NCBI GenBank assembly: GCA_046727955.1
Contig: JBKPDO010000190.1
Coordinates: forward strand, 1 to 7,884
Length of the DNA: 7,884 bases
Direction: 5' to 3'
DNA from: DASVXQ01 sp046727955
GTDB lineage: Bacteria > Actinomycetota > CALGFH01
The notes beneath the pieces are model-generated. The model worked only from the letters and a program-made list of their open reading frames with translations, was not told the origin of the DNA and searched no databases. How positions within the stretch are numbered: the first letter of the stretch is position 1; the number at the start of each line of letters is the position of its first letter. Both the position numbers and the translations under genes were made by a program. Positions 1-5,372 of this stretch are shown in pieces.

Positions 1-122
1 ACATGCTGGTCGCGCTGCGCCGGGTCATCCTCGCCGCCCAATATCTGCCAGGTTCACTGGTCGAGCCCACCACAGCGGAAATCGTCGCGGTGCAGCGTGC
101 CTGGGCCGCCGCCGCAGCATGA
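1..122 (+). CDS. C-terminal tail of an unidentified protein (partial, 5' end outside window)
   Basis: The frame is open from the left edge and stops with TGA at 120-122. It encodes about 39 visible residues. The tail is hydrophobic and alanine-rich: it contains LRRVILAAQYLPG and ends in RAWAAAAA. The ATG at position 3 is probably an internal methionine, because no ribosome binding site can be seen. I do not recognise the family. A transposase C-terminus is possible but cannot be supported from so few residues. GC-rich third positions fit real coding. The next gene begins within or just after this end. Confidence 0.4.
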   Translation, partial: MLVALRRVILAAQYLPGSLVEPTTAEIVAVQRAWAAAAA

Positions 123-162
123 ATCGCGAAAGTCGAGTTACGAGCCAGGCGACATCCGCTTG

Positions 163-495
163 ATGGAGCGTCGAGGCTTGGGCGATTATCCGTGGCTCGT
201 CACGGTCTCGTTGCCGCTCGCGATCTTCTTCAAATCGTTCCTTGAGCAGGCGGGCAAGGATACAGCCGAAGCGTTGCGCGACTTCATCAAGCGGATCTTC
301 AAAGCTCGGGAGCCGTCAGGGCAGGACGGTCAGTTCGTCCTCATCGATGAGGATTCCGGCATCCGGCTGACGATTCTCGGGGAACTCTCGATCGAGGCAT
401 GCCGGAAGCTGCTGGAGCTTGATCTGTCACAGCTTGGCGACCAGTACGATGCCCTGGTCTACAACGAGGAAACCGGTGAATGGGAGCTTTGGTAG
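163..495 (+). CDS. Small uncharacterised protein, 111 aa
   Basis: I do not recognise this gene with confidence. From ATG 163 the protein begins MERRGLGDYPW, followed by a hydrophobic stretch (residues about 11-24, including LVTVSLPLAIFF) that could be an amphipathic or single membrane helix. A charged helical segment follows (KDTAEALRDFIKRIF), then a strand-rich acidic part (VLIDEDSG, RLTIL), and the end is rich in E and W (EETGEWELW). The general pattern resembles short hypothetical proteins of actinobacteria and Chloroflexota, but no function is known to me. The start is uncertain. A GTG at 97 would add 22 proline- and charge-rich residues and overlap the preceding gene's stop; TTG 160 is also in frame. 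None has a convincing ribosome binding site. ATG 163 was chosen because the conserved-looking part starts there. Confidence 0.65.
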   Translation: MERRGLGDYPWLVTVSLPLAIFFKSFLEQAGKDTAEALRDFIKRIFKAREPSGQDGQFVLIDEDSGIRLTILGELSIEACRKLLELDLSQLGDQYDALVYNEETGEWELW

Positions 496-537
496 CACGG
501 CGACTGCCACACTATAGGGTCGACCTCGATGTGCCAG

Positions 538-543
538 GGAGAG
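538..543 (+). promoter_or_regulatory. Ribosome binding site for the zinc-finger gene
   Basis: The purine run GGGAGA lies 7 bases before ATG 551 and decides that start. The neighbouring small gene lacks a comparably clear site. Confidence 0.55.
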
Positions 544-550
544 CACATAT

Positions 551-868
551 ATGAGCGATGTTGAATGGTTCTGCGCTGAGTGCTCGTTCGAAGGTTCGCA
601 GCAGGAGACGCGGGAACATGCCGCTCGCCTCGGGCACATATTTGGAGCTGGCGAATGGCTGTTCCTGAAAGACTTTGAAGTCATGTCAATGGGCGTTACT
701 GGTTGCGCTGCTCCCGAAGGCATGGTGCCTACGTGGGTCCATGCCAACTGGTGTTATATCCCGACCTGCGAGAGTCCTGTCTTAGAGGATAACGAGGTCA
801 GAGAGCACATTCGGAAGCACGTTGCCAATGGGGAGTGGCCGCCGCAGAGCCGAGAGCCGGAGACATAA
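551..868 (+). CDS. Small protein with C2H2-like zinc-binding motif, 105 aa
   Basis: The N-terminus carries C8-x2-C11-x11-H23-x5-H29 (FCAECSF ... EHAARLGH), very close to the classic C2H2 zinc-finger spacing, so zinc binding is a fair inference. Further cysteines and aromatics follow, including HANWCYIPTC, and the C-terminus is charged and helical (REHIRKHV). The rest matches no family I know, so DNA, RNA or protein binding cannot be chosen between. A purine-rich GGGAGA (538-543) sits 7 bases before ATG 551 and supports this start. The gene lies 55 bp after its upstream neighbour, so the two may be co-transcribed. Its codons use many A/T third bases (GTT, GAA, GCT, ATA, TTT, AAA, TTA), unlike the strongly GC3-biased minus-strand operon. 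This suggests horizontal acquisition. Confidence 0.72.
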   Translation: MSDVEWFCAECSFEGSQQETREHAARLGHIFGAGEWLFLKDFEVMSMGVTGCAAPEGMVPTWVHANWCYIPTCESPVLEDNEVREHIRKHVANGEWPPQSREPET

Positions 869-871
869 GCA

Positions 872-929
872 CCGAGGACTTGACCCGGTCGGACGGCGAA
901 CCACGATGGATCAGGCTTCGGCCGACCGG
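872..929. repeat. Dispersed hairpin-forming element, copy A
   Basis: This element begins 3 bases after the stop of the zinc-finger gene. Bases 872-923 align to 1919-1971 in the same orientation, at about 44 of 53 positions by hand. A perfect 8-bp inverted repeat, CCGGTCGG (885-892) and CCGACCGG (922-929), encloses a 29-nt loop. An inner CGAA (897-900) can pair with TTCG (917-920). The conserved 3' part also contains GGC-TTCG-GCC, a short cUUCGg tetraloop hairpin. No T tract follows, so a normal intrinsic terminator is not supported. It could be a REP-like intergenic element or a structured RNA. Confidence 0.6.
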
Positions 930-1008
930 CACGAGTCCATCCGTGCCCCCTGCGTGCCCTTGCTCCGGCCGACCTCCGCTGAACCGCGCGCACTCACGCG
1001 CACTTCGG

Positions 1009-1098
1009 CACCTCACCTCACCTCACCTCACCTCACCTCACCTCACCTCACCTCACCTCACCTCACCTCACCTCACCTCACCTCACCTCACCTCACCT
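1009..1098. repeat. Pentanucleotide tandem array, (CCTCA) about 18 units
   Basis: Seventeen perfect CCTCA units run from 1011 to 1095. They are preceded by CA (1009-1010) and followed by a partial CCT, giving 90 bp without a single interruption. The array lies between two convergent genes, about 140 bp past the zinc-finger stop and about 70 bp past the end of the minus-strand gene. The minus strand reads TGAGG repeatedly, so GG pairs spaced by three bases could form a two-tier G-quadruplex. The perfect units point to recent expansion by slippage. It is not CRISPR, since there are no spacers. If translated it gives a 5-residue period (HLTSP), and I see no reason to call it coding. Confidence 0.95.
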
Positions 1099-1166
1099 GC
1101 GGATTCTTGAACCTCCGGTGCTTCCCAAGCTCACGGTTGAAGATGCAGGCAAAGGCAAGATCAGCG

Positions 1167-1637
1167 CTAGTTCAGCGGCCAGTCAGATTCGCCGAGGGCC
1201 TCACGCACCTTCGCCAACGCCGACGCCTCTGCGTAGCTGACCCGTTGCCCGCCGACGCCGAACACACCACCGGATCTGGTCGCTTCGGCGGCCACCTCAC
1301 CGAGGCGGACCACAAAGTTCCGATACGCTTCCAGCTCCCCCGGCGCCTTGCTCGACAACGTGGCCGCCGCAGCTCGCAACACCCCCAGGACCGGCTCCTC
1401 GGCCTCTCCTGGCGACATGTCGGGGCTGATCACGGTGCGAGGAGGCTCGCCGGCAAGCTCGCGCACCAGCTGGCTGGGGTCACGGGCCTTGGCGGTCTGA
1501 AGCATCGTGGTGACGCTCGCCATCTCCCTGGCCATGCCGGGCCTGCCGCCGGCCAGGCTGACCAGTTCCGCAGCGGAGAACAGCGCCCAGCGCAAGGTTG
1601 CCCACTCGTCGGTCGTGAAATCTGCCCTGCCCGCCAT
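1167..1637 (-). CDS. Uncharacterised all-helical protein, TerB-reminiscent, 156 aa
   Basis: The protein begins MAGRADFTTDEWATLRWALF. It continues as amphipathic helices rich in A, L and E, and its C-terminal third contains LSSKAPGELEAYRNFVVRL, FGVGGQRVSYAEASALAKV and REALGESDWPLN. The D/E-W start, the KAP-x-E-x-x-AYR helix and the GG-x-x-VS-x-x-EA-x-A-L end resemble a small family of actinobacterial proteins of unknown function. The overall helical layout recalls TerB-like proteins, but I cannot show acidic metal-binding residues, so no activity is assigned. ATG 1637 was chosen because the recognisable part starts at once and a purine-rich AGGGGGG lies about 10 bases upstream. ATG 1685 or GTG 1736 would add a basic, low-complexity leader with no clear ribosome binding site. 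Third positions are GC-rich. The gene stands alone between repeat copies A and B. Confidence 0.75.
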   Translation of the reverse strand: MAGRADFTTDEWATLRWALFSAAELVSLAGGRPGMAREMASVTTMLQTAKARDPSQLVRELAGEPPRTVISPDMSPGEAEEPVLGVLRAAAATLSSKAPGELEAYRNFVVRLGEVAAEATRSGGVFGVGGQRVSYAEASALAKVREALGESDWPLN

Positions 1638-1687
1638 GCCGACCGCCCCCCTGCTTCGCTGGCTGCGACGCTGCTGTCTTGCCATCG

Positions 1688-1707
1688 CAGGTAATGACAG
1701 GTAATGA
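1688..1707. repeat. Tandem 10-bp repeat upstream of the helical-protein gene (possible operator)
   Basis: CAGGTAATGA occurs twice in immediate succession (1688-1697 and 1698-1707), 51-70 bp upstream of ATG 1637. On the minus strand it reads TCATTACCTG twice, one helical turn apart, which is the usual spacing for cooperative binding of a regulator. It is strikingly AT-richer than its surroundings. No known operator is recognised. Confidence 0.45.
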
Positions 1708-1732
1708 TACGGGCGGCTCGGTCCAGTTTGCA
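1704..1732 (-). promoter_or_regulatory. Weak candidate promoter for the helical-protein gene
   Basis: On the minus strand TATCAT (1709-1704) matches the -10 consensus at 5 of 6 bases. TGCAAA (1732-1727) lies 17 bp upstream but is a poor -35 match (3 of 6). The -10 overlaps the outer copy of the 10-bp tandem repeat, which would suit repression. This is suggestive only. Confidence 0.25.
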
Positions 1733-1796
1733 CCACCTGAGGCGCTCAGCTGGAGCAGTGTGGCGCGCACCGGCGGGTGAGGGAGGCCGGGCTGGC

Positions 1797-1812
1797 GGGG
1801 GCTGCGGCCCCC
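1797..1812. other. Perfect GC hairpin with TGCG loop
   Basis: GGGGGC (1797-1802) pairs perfectly with GCCCCC (1807-1812) around TGCG. On the plus strand this is a cUNCGg-type tetraloop, an unusually stable class. No T tract follows on either side, so it is not a standard intrinsic terminator. It lies about 160 bp upstream of ATG 1637. Confidence 0.4.
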
Positions 1813-1918
1813 TACACCACGCGCCGCAGCGTTCACCACTGCGCGACCACGTGCAGGCACACAGTCCCCAGGGCGTCCGACGATCCCACTCAGGATTGGG
1901 GAGCTTCGCTGTTGCACG

Positions 1919-1975
1919 CCGAGGACTGAGACCCGGGCGAGCGGCGGACCATGGTGGTTCAGGCTTCGGCCCGGG
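1919..1975. repeat. Dispersed hairpin-forming element, copy B
   Basis: This is the second copy of the element at 872-929, in the same orientation and about 1,047 bp away. It shares the opening CCGAGGACT and the closing TCAGGCTTCGGCC exactly. Its stem differs: CCCGGGC (1932-1938) pairs with GCCCGGG (1969-1975) around a 30-nt loop. Both copies therefore keep a 7-8 bp stem over a loop of about 30 nt although the arms have changed in sequence and are shifted by about 3 bases. The GGC-TTCG-GCC mini-hairpin is also kept. CCCGGG is itself palindromic, so part of the pairing could be chance in GC-rich DNA. Confidence 0.55.
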
Positions 1976-2057
1976 CCGACGGCGGACCGCTCTGGTCAGC
2001 TTCACGTCAGGGGCGCTCGGGTCGTGTGTACCGGATGAAGACCTCTTTACTTGTTAA

Positions 2058-2234
2058 CCGTTCTGGGTCTGTCTGGACGAAGCTGCCCGCAGCCCCTTGA
2101 TTCGCTGGTTCGAGCGGCGTCAACGGCGCGCCGACATCCGCTCCCTCGCGAGGTCTCTCTCAAACCAGCGTCACTTCGTTGCGATGGAGATGCTGGGCGA
2201 TGCCCTCTGGAGCCAGCCTTCGGTCTGCGGATGA
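2058..2234 (+). pseudogene. Short open frame, possible gene remnant or small protein
   Basis: The frame opens after a TAA at 2055-2057 and ends with TGA at 2232-2234. It contains a protein-like stretch, IRWFERRQRRADIRSLARSL, then NQRHFVAMEMLGDALW. Third positions are mostly G or C and the composition is less degenerate than in neighbouring non-coding frames. There is no good start: TTG 2097 would give 45 residues. I do not recognise it. It could be the 3' remnant of a decayed gene, a small protein, or chance. Confidence 0.2.
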
Positions 2235-2340
2235 GCGGTCGCGCGCCGAGGCGGGCGAAGATCACGCGAGCTTCGGCCAGCCGGTCCCGAGCCCTTGGGC
2301 GGCCACGTCGCGCCAGGCAGCGGCCCAGCGCGAGCAGCAT
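2230..2340 (-). pseudogene. Remnant of a TPR-type protein (LuxR/cyclase-associated class)
   Basis: The minus strand from 2340 reads MLLALGRCLARRGRPRARDR, then LAEARVIFARLGARPLIRR. This is close to the last tetratricopeptide-like helix pair of large AAA/LuxR-type regulators and adenylate-cyclase-linked proteins (typical pattern LLALG-x5-G-x4-AR-x-x-L-x-x-A-x-x-F-x-x-LGA). A TAG directly precedes the ATG in frame (2343-2341). After about 37 residues the sequence loses family character, and I see no following HTH. It reads as an isolated C-terminal fragment rather than a functional small gene. The resemblance is from memory of the family, not a search. Confidence 0.4.
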
Positions 2341-2418
2341 CTAGCCATGCTCGGGCACGTGGCCGTAGCTTGACCCCTGCAGCGGTCTTGATGTGGAGGT
2401 CTGCCGCCGCCTCGAGGG

Positions 2419-5364
2419 TCAGACCCGCTCCTGGGCCTTCGCGTCGCGCATCTCGGTCAGCTCGATGTCCACCCGGCAAGTCGCGTCGGTCAGCGGTAGG
2501 ATCACCTGGCCGTTGGCGAGTTTGATGTCGAATCGCTTGGTCTCACCACCGGTCTGTACCGTGATGGATCCGCCGATGGCCTCGGAGTCTCCCTCGGGCG
2601 TCACCCTGTGGACCCGAACCTTCAGTTCTCGGGGGGTTCCGCGTGCCCTATCGGCGAATCTCGGTTCGAAGACGGCGTGCCGCAGGGACGGGAAGGCGGG
2701 GATCTCGCCGCCAGCGGTCTGCAGGTGCCGCGCGCCGTCGTCATACTCGAGCGTGACCTGACTGGTTGACTCCCGGCCGTTTTCGGTGACTGTGAAGAAG
2801 GTCCGACCTTGACCTGGGTCTTCGCGCACTTCGATGTTCAGCCGCGGGCCGAAGGTGCCGTTGCGCACCATGCGAACGGTCATCGCCACGATCACGACGG
2901 CTACGAAGCCTGCGCCAGCTCGCAGCCAGGGTGCTTGCCAGATCACCAGACCGTGCAGCAGCAGGCTGCCCAGGAACAGGAGGTAGAGGCCTGCGAGCAG
3001 CGCAGGATGGCCCAACGGGCGGTAGACCGTCCTGGGCACGTAGTCGCCTTTGCGCCTGCTCGCAACCAGCAGCAGCACGGGGAAGATGCCCGCTACCAGG
3101 GAAACGACGATGACGCCGGTGAAGCCGAGCAACCCGGCAAACGAGCCCGATCCGGTGAGGAGCATCCACTCCGTGACCGCGAAGGACATGAACATCGGGG
3201 CAGTTCCGAGCACCAGGCGCCCGCGTCGCCCGAGCAGGACGCTGCGGATGCCTTGCCAATGAGAGGGCCTGCGCTCCGCCGTGCCGCCTGGGGTCTTGAA
3301 TCCTTGTCCTTGCGTCAACGCACCCCAGATCTCCTCGGGCAGGGCCCGTCCTCGTCGTGCCGCCAGCCGAGCGGTGTAGCGTGACCCGTCGTCCGTCTCC
3401 CGCACCAGCCCCTGCTCCACCAGGGACCTCAGCCTCGCCTGGACGGTGGCTTCGTCCTCGCCGGCGTGGCTGGCCACGTCGCGCAGGGTCACGTCGCCTT
3501 GGCGCATGATCCAGCCGACGAGCTCCGCCTCGGGGTCAGGCAGCGCCAGGACACCGGCAAGGCTGAGCCCGGACGTGTCCCACGCGCCCTCGACCGTTGT
3601 GCGCAACGACGACGTCGCCTCCAGGCGGACGCTCTGAGGGTTGGCGTCGCTGATCTCAAGGACCAGGCTGAGCCCGCGCTGGTGCAGGTCCGTCAGCTGA
3701 TCGCTGAGGGACGCAAGGCCGGTCGGCCCGAGGAGCTCCCAGGAGCCGGTCGCGCTGGTCTCGATCCGGTGGACGTCGCCGTCGACCATGACCTCCAGGC
3801 GGAACGCCGGATCGCCACCCCGAAGCCCCAGATAGGTGACGCCGATCTCGAGGCGGTCCTTAGGACGCCAGCGCCTTCGCTCCTCGAACAGCAGCCTCGC
3901 CCGCTGCCGGGGAAGGACCACGACCGGTGTTGCCTGGGAGGGCAGCCATTCGCGAGTGAGGCTTGCCAGGGCCAGCGAGAAGTGGACCGTGGCCATGCCC
4001 ATCCCGAGGACCACGAACAACGATCCGAGCACGGTCACGAGCGGGCCGAGCTCGGTCGTGAGCGGCGCGAGGGCGGTGCCCGACTCTCCCGCCAGCACCC
4101 TGGGCGCGATGGCCCCGTTCACCGCGAGCACGAACAGGCAGTACAGCACCACCGCGGTGGCCTGCGCAGCAGTGCAGCCCCGCATGAGCGCACGCCCGCT
4201 CGGGTCCCGCTGGAGCACCAGCCGGCCGCACAGGCTCACCGACGTGTGCCCGAAATAGGCCGCGAGGACCACGCCGAAGATCAGCTGGAGAACCGAAGGC
4301 TCGAACGGCCGACCCGACAGCAGCGGCACGTTGACGTGGAGCAGGTTGTCCACCTGCACGTGGGTCAAGGCGAGGATCGCGAGGACCACCAGCAGGACGA
4401 TGTTCACCCCGCCCACAACCAGCGCCGAGGCGACGGTGGCATTCAGCGATTTGCGCCGCAGGTAGTAGAGGCCCACGAGGAACAGCACACCGACCCATGC
4501 CGGCGCCCACACAGACGTGGCGTCTTGGAGCGTCGTCGAGACGCCGATGTAGAAGACGGGCAGGACCAGGAGGCAGAGCACGAACAAGCTCACCGAGAGG
4601 ATCAAGGACCCGGTCGTGCCCAGGTAGTCACCCACGAGCCGGCCGAGGTAGGCGCTGCCGTCCCGTATTGCGCCGCTACGGGTCACGGCTTCGGCCATGC
4701 ACGCGATCGTCACGATGTTGACGAGGCCGAGCAGCACCAGCAGCGCCACGCCTGGCAGCGGGCCGATGGTCGCAAGGGCGATGGGCAGGGCGAGGATGGT
4801 GGCGCCCACCGTCTCGGTCAGCGTCAATGAGTAGGCGGTCCAGAACGGGGACAAGCGCTCGAGCCGCGCGGCCACGGCGGCCCACACCCAGCGCAGGCGG
4901 TCGGTGGGGGCCACCCGGGTGGTGAAGATCTCCTCGAGTGGCTGCCGGTAGAGCCGGCGGTATGCCCGTCTCACCCCGGGGTCGTCCAGCCCCAGGGCCC
5001 GTCGGATGCCGGCTGCATCCTGGTAGGTGAAACGGTACTTGGTTCCCAGGCGATGGGCGACCGCAGCGCGGACCTGTGCGCTCTGGGCAACCAGGGGCGC
5101 CCACTGCCAGGAGTGGCGTTCGAGATCTTGGATGGTCGGGACGAGCGGCGGGTCCAGGCCCTGCGAGAAGGCCGCGAAGAAGGCAAGTTCCCGCTCGTTG
5201 TGGTCGGCTTCGGTGACGAACTGCTCCATCGCCCGGCGAGACCGCGCCACCAGGTGCGCGGTCCGGCTCTCGATCAGAAACAGGAGCGTGTCGGCCCGCC
5301 TGGTAGGGAGACCGGCGAGGAGCTCTTCCCGATCGGGGAACAGATCCATGTCGTCTGGGGCCAT
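2419..5364 (-). CDS. APC-type permease with embedded winged-helix-like domain, 981 aa
   Basis: This is a large multi-domain membrane protein. Residues 1-170 are a soluble helical domain. Residues about 177-470 carry some 8-9 membrane helices with APC-superfamily character: the first has TETVGATILALPIALATIGP and the second ends NIVTIACMAEAVTRSG. A soluble segment follows (about 470-715): a beta-rich part (505-600), then a winged-helix-like part (610-667) with helix ELVGWIMRQ, helix TLRDVASHAG, helix ATVQARLRSLVEQGLV and wing RETDDGSRYTARL. Four more membrane helices lie at about 716-737, 742-768, 785-810 and 815-832. The tail (838-970) is beta-rich. ATG 5364 was chosen because GAGG lies 7 bases upstream and the upstream stop is 8 bp away; a start further out would overlap the ATPase. 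The substrate is unknown. Amino acids are only a guess from the APC fold. It is the last gene of the operon, and no clear terminator follows. Confidence 0.85.
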   Translation of the reverse strand: MAPDDMDLFPDREELLAGLPTRRADTLLFLIESRTAHLVARSRRAMEQFVTEADHNERELAFFAAFSQGLDPPLVPTIQDLERHSWQWAPLVAQSAQVRAAVAHRLGTKYRFTYQDAAGIRRALGLDDPGVRRAYRRLYRQPLEEIFTTRVAPTDRLRWVWAAVAARLERLSPFWTAYSLTLTETVGATILALPIALATIGPLPGVALLVLLGLVNIVTIACMAEAVTRSGAIRDGSAYLGRLVGDYLGTTGSLILSVSLFVLCLLVLPVFYIGVSTTLQDATSVWAPAWVGVLFLVGLYYLRRKSLNATVASALVVGGVNIVLLVVLAILALTHVQVDNLLHVNVPLLSGRPFEPSVLQLIFGVVLAAYFGHTSVSLCGRLVLQRDPSGRALMRGCTAAQATAVVLYCLFVLAVNGAIAPRVLAGESGTALAPLTTELGPLVTVLGSLFVVLGMGMATVHFSLALASLTREWLPSQATPVVVLPRQRARLLFEERRRWRPKDRLEIGVTYLGLRGGDPAFRLEVMVDGDVHRIETSATGSWELLGPTGLASLSDQLTDLHQRGLSLVLEISDANPQSVRLEATSSLRTTVEGAWDTSGLSLAGVLALPDPEAELVGWIMRQGDVTLRDVASHAGEDEATVQARLRSLVEQGLVRETDDGSRYTARLAARRGRALPEEIWGALTQGQGFKTPGGTAERRPSHWQGIRSVLLGRRGRLVLGTAPMFMSFAVTEWMLLTGSGSFAGLLGFTGVIVVSLVAGIFPVLLLVASRRKGDYVPRTVYRPLGHPALLAGLYLLFLGSLLLHGLVIWQAPWLRAGAGFVAVVIVAMTVRMVRNGTFGPRLNIEVREDPGQGRTFFTVTENGRESTSQVTLEYDDGARHLQTAGGEIPAFPSLRHAVFEPRFADRARGTPRELKVRVHRVTPEGDSEAIGGSITVQTGGETKRFDIKLANGQVILPLTDATCRVDIELTEMRDAKAQERV

Positions 5365-5372
5365 CGCGGCCT

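Larger units (their letters stand above)
869..1166. other. Convergent intergenic region
   Basis: This 298-bp stretch separates the plus-strand zinc-finger gene from the minus-strand helical-protein gene. It holds repeat copy A and the CCTCA array. I see no T-tailed terminator hairpin and no convincing coding frame. The long open frames across it owe their length to the stop-free pentamer. Confidence 0.6.
1740..2057. other. Intergenic stretch without a recognised gene
   Basis: Frames on both strands are low-complexity, rich in R, G, P and A, with no family features. The stretch holds the GC hairpin at 1797-1812 and repeat copy B. Nothing else is supported. Confidence 0.5.

Noticed and set aside
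427..747. 106-residue minus-strand frame
   Set aside because: It is antisense to the zinc-finger gene, which has a good ribosome binding site and a coherent motif on the plus strand.
1009..1098. CRISPR array
   Set aside because: The units are 5 bp and contiguous with no spacers, and no cas gene is nearby.
822..1694. 290-residue plus-strand frame with HLTSP repeats
   Set aside because: Its length comes from the stop-free CCTCA array, and its second half is antisense to the helical-protein gene. There is no ribosome binding site or family similarity.
1430..2005. Minus-strand frames overlapping the start of the helical-protein gene and reaching into repeat copy B
   Set aside because: The sequence is low-complexity, rich in R, P, G and A, and out of frame with the recognisable protein. 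They look like frame shadows.
2380..2418. Intrinsic terminator after the permease gene
   Set aside because: Only short imperfect inverted matches are present and no T tract is seen, so there is not enough to call one.
3466..4830. 454-residue open frame on the plus strand
   Set aside because: It lies wholly opposite the permease gene. Its translation is rich in H, R, E, D and Q with no hydrophobic core, which is typical of the antisense frame of a GC-rich gene.
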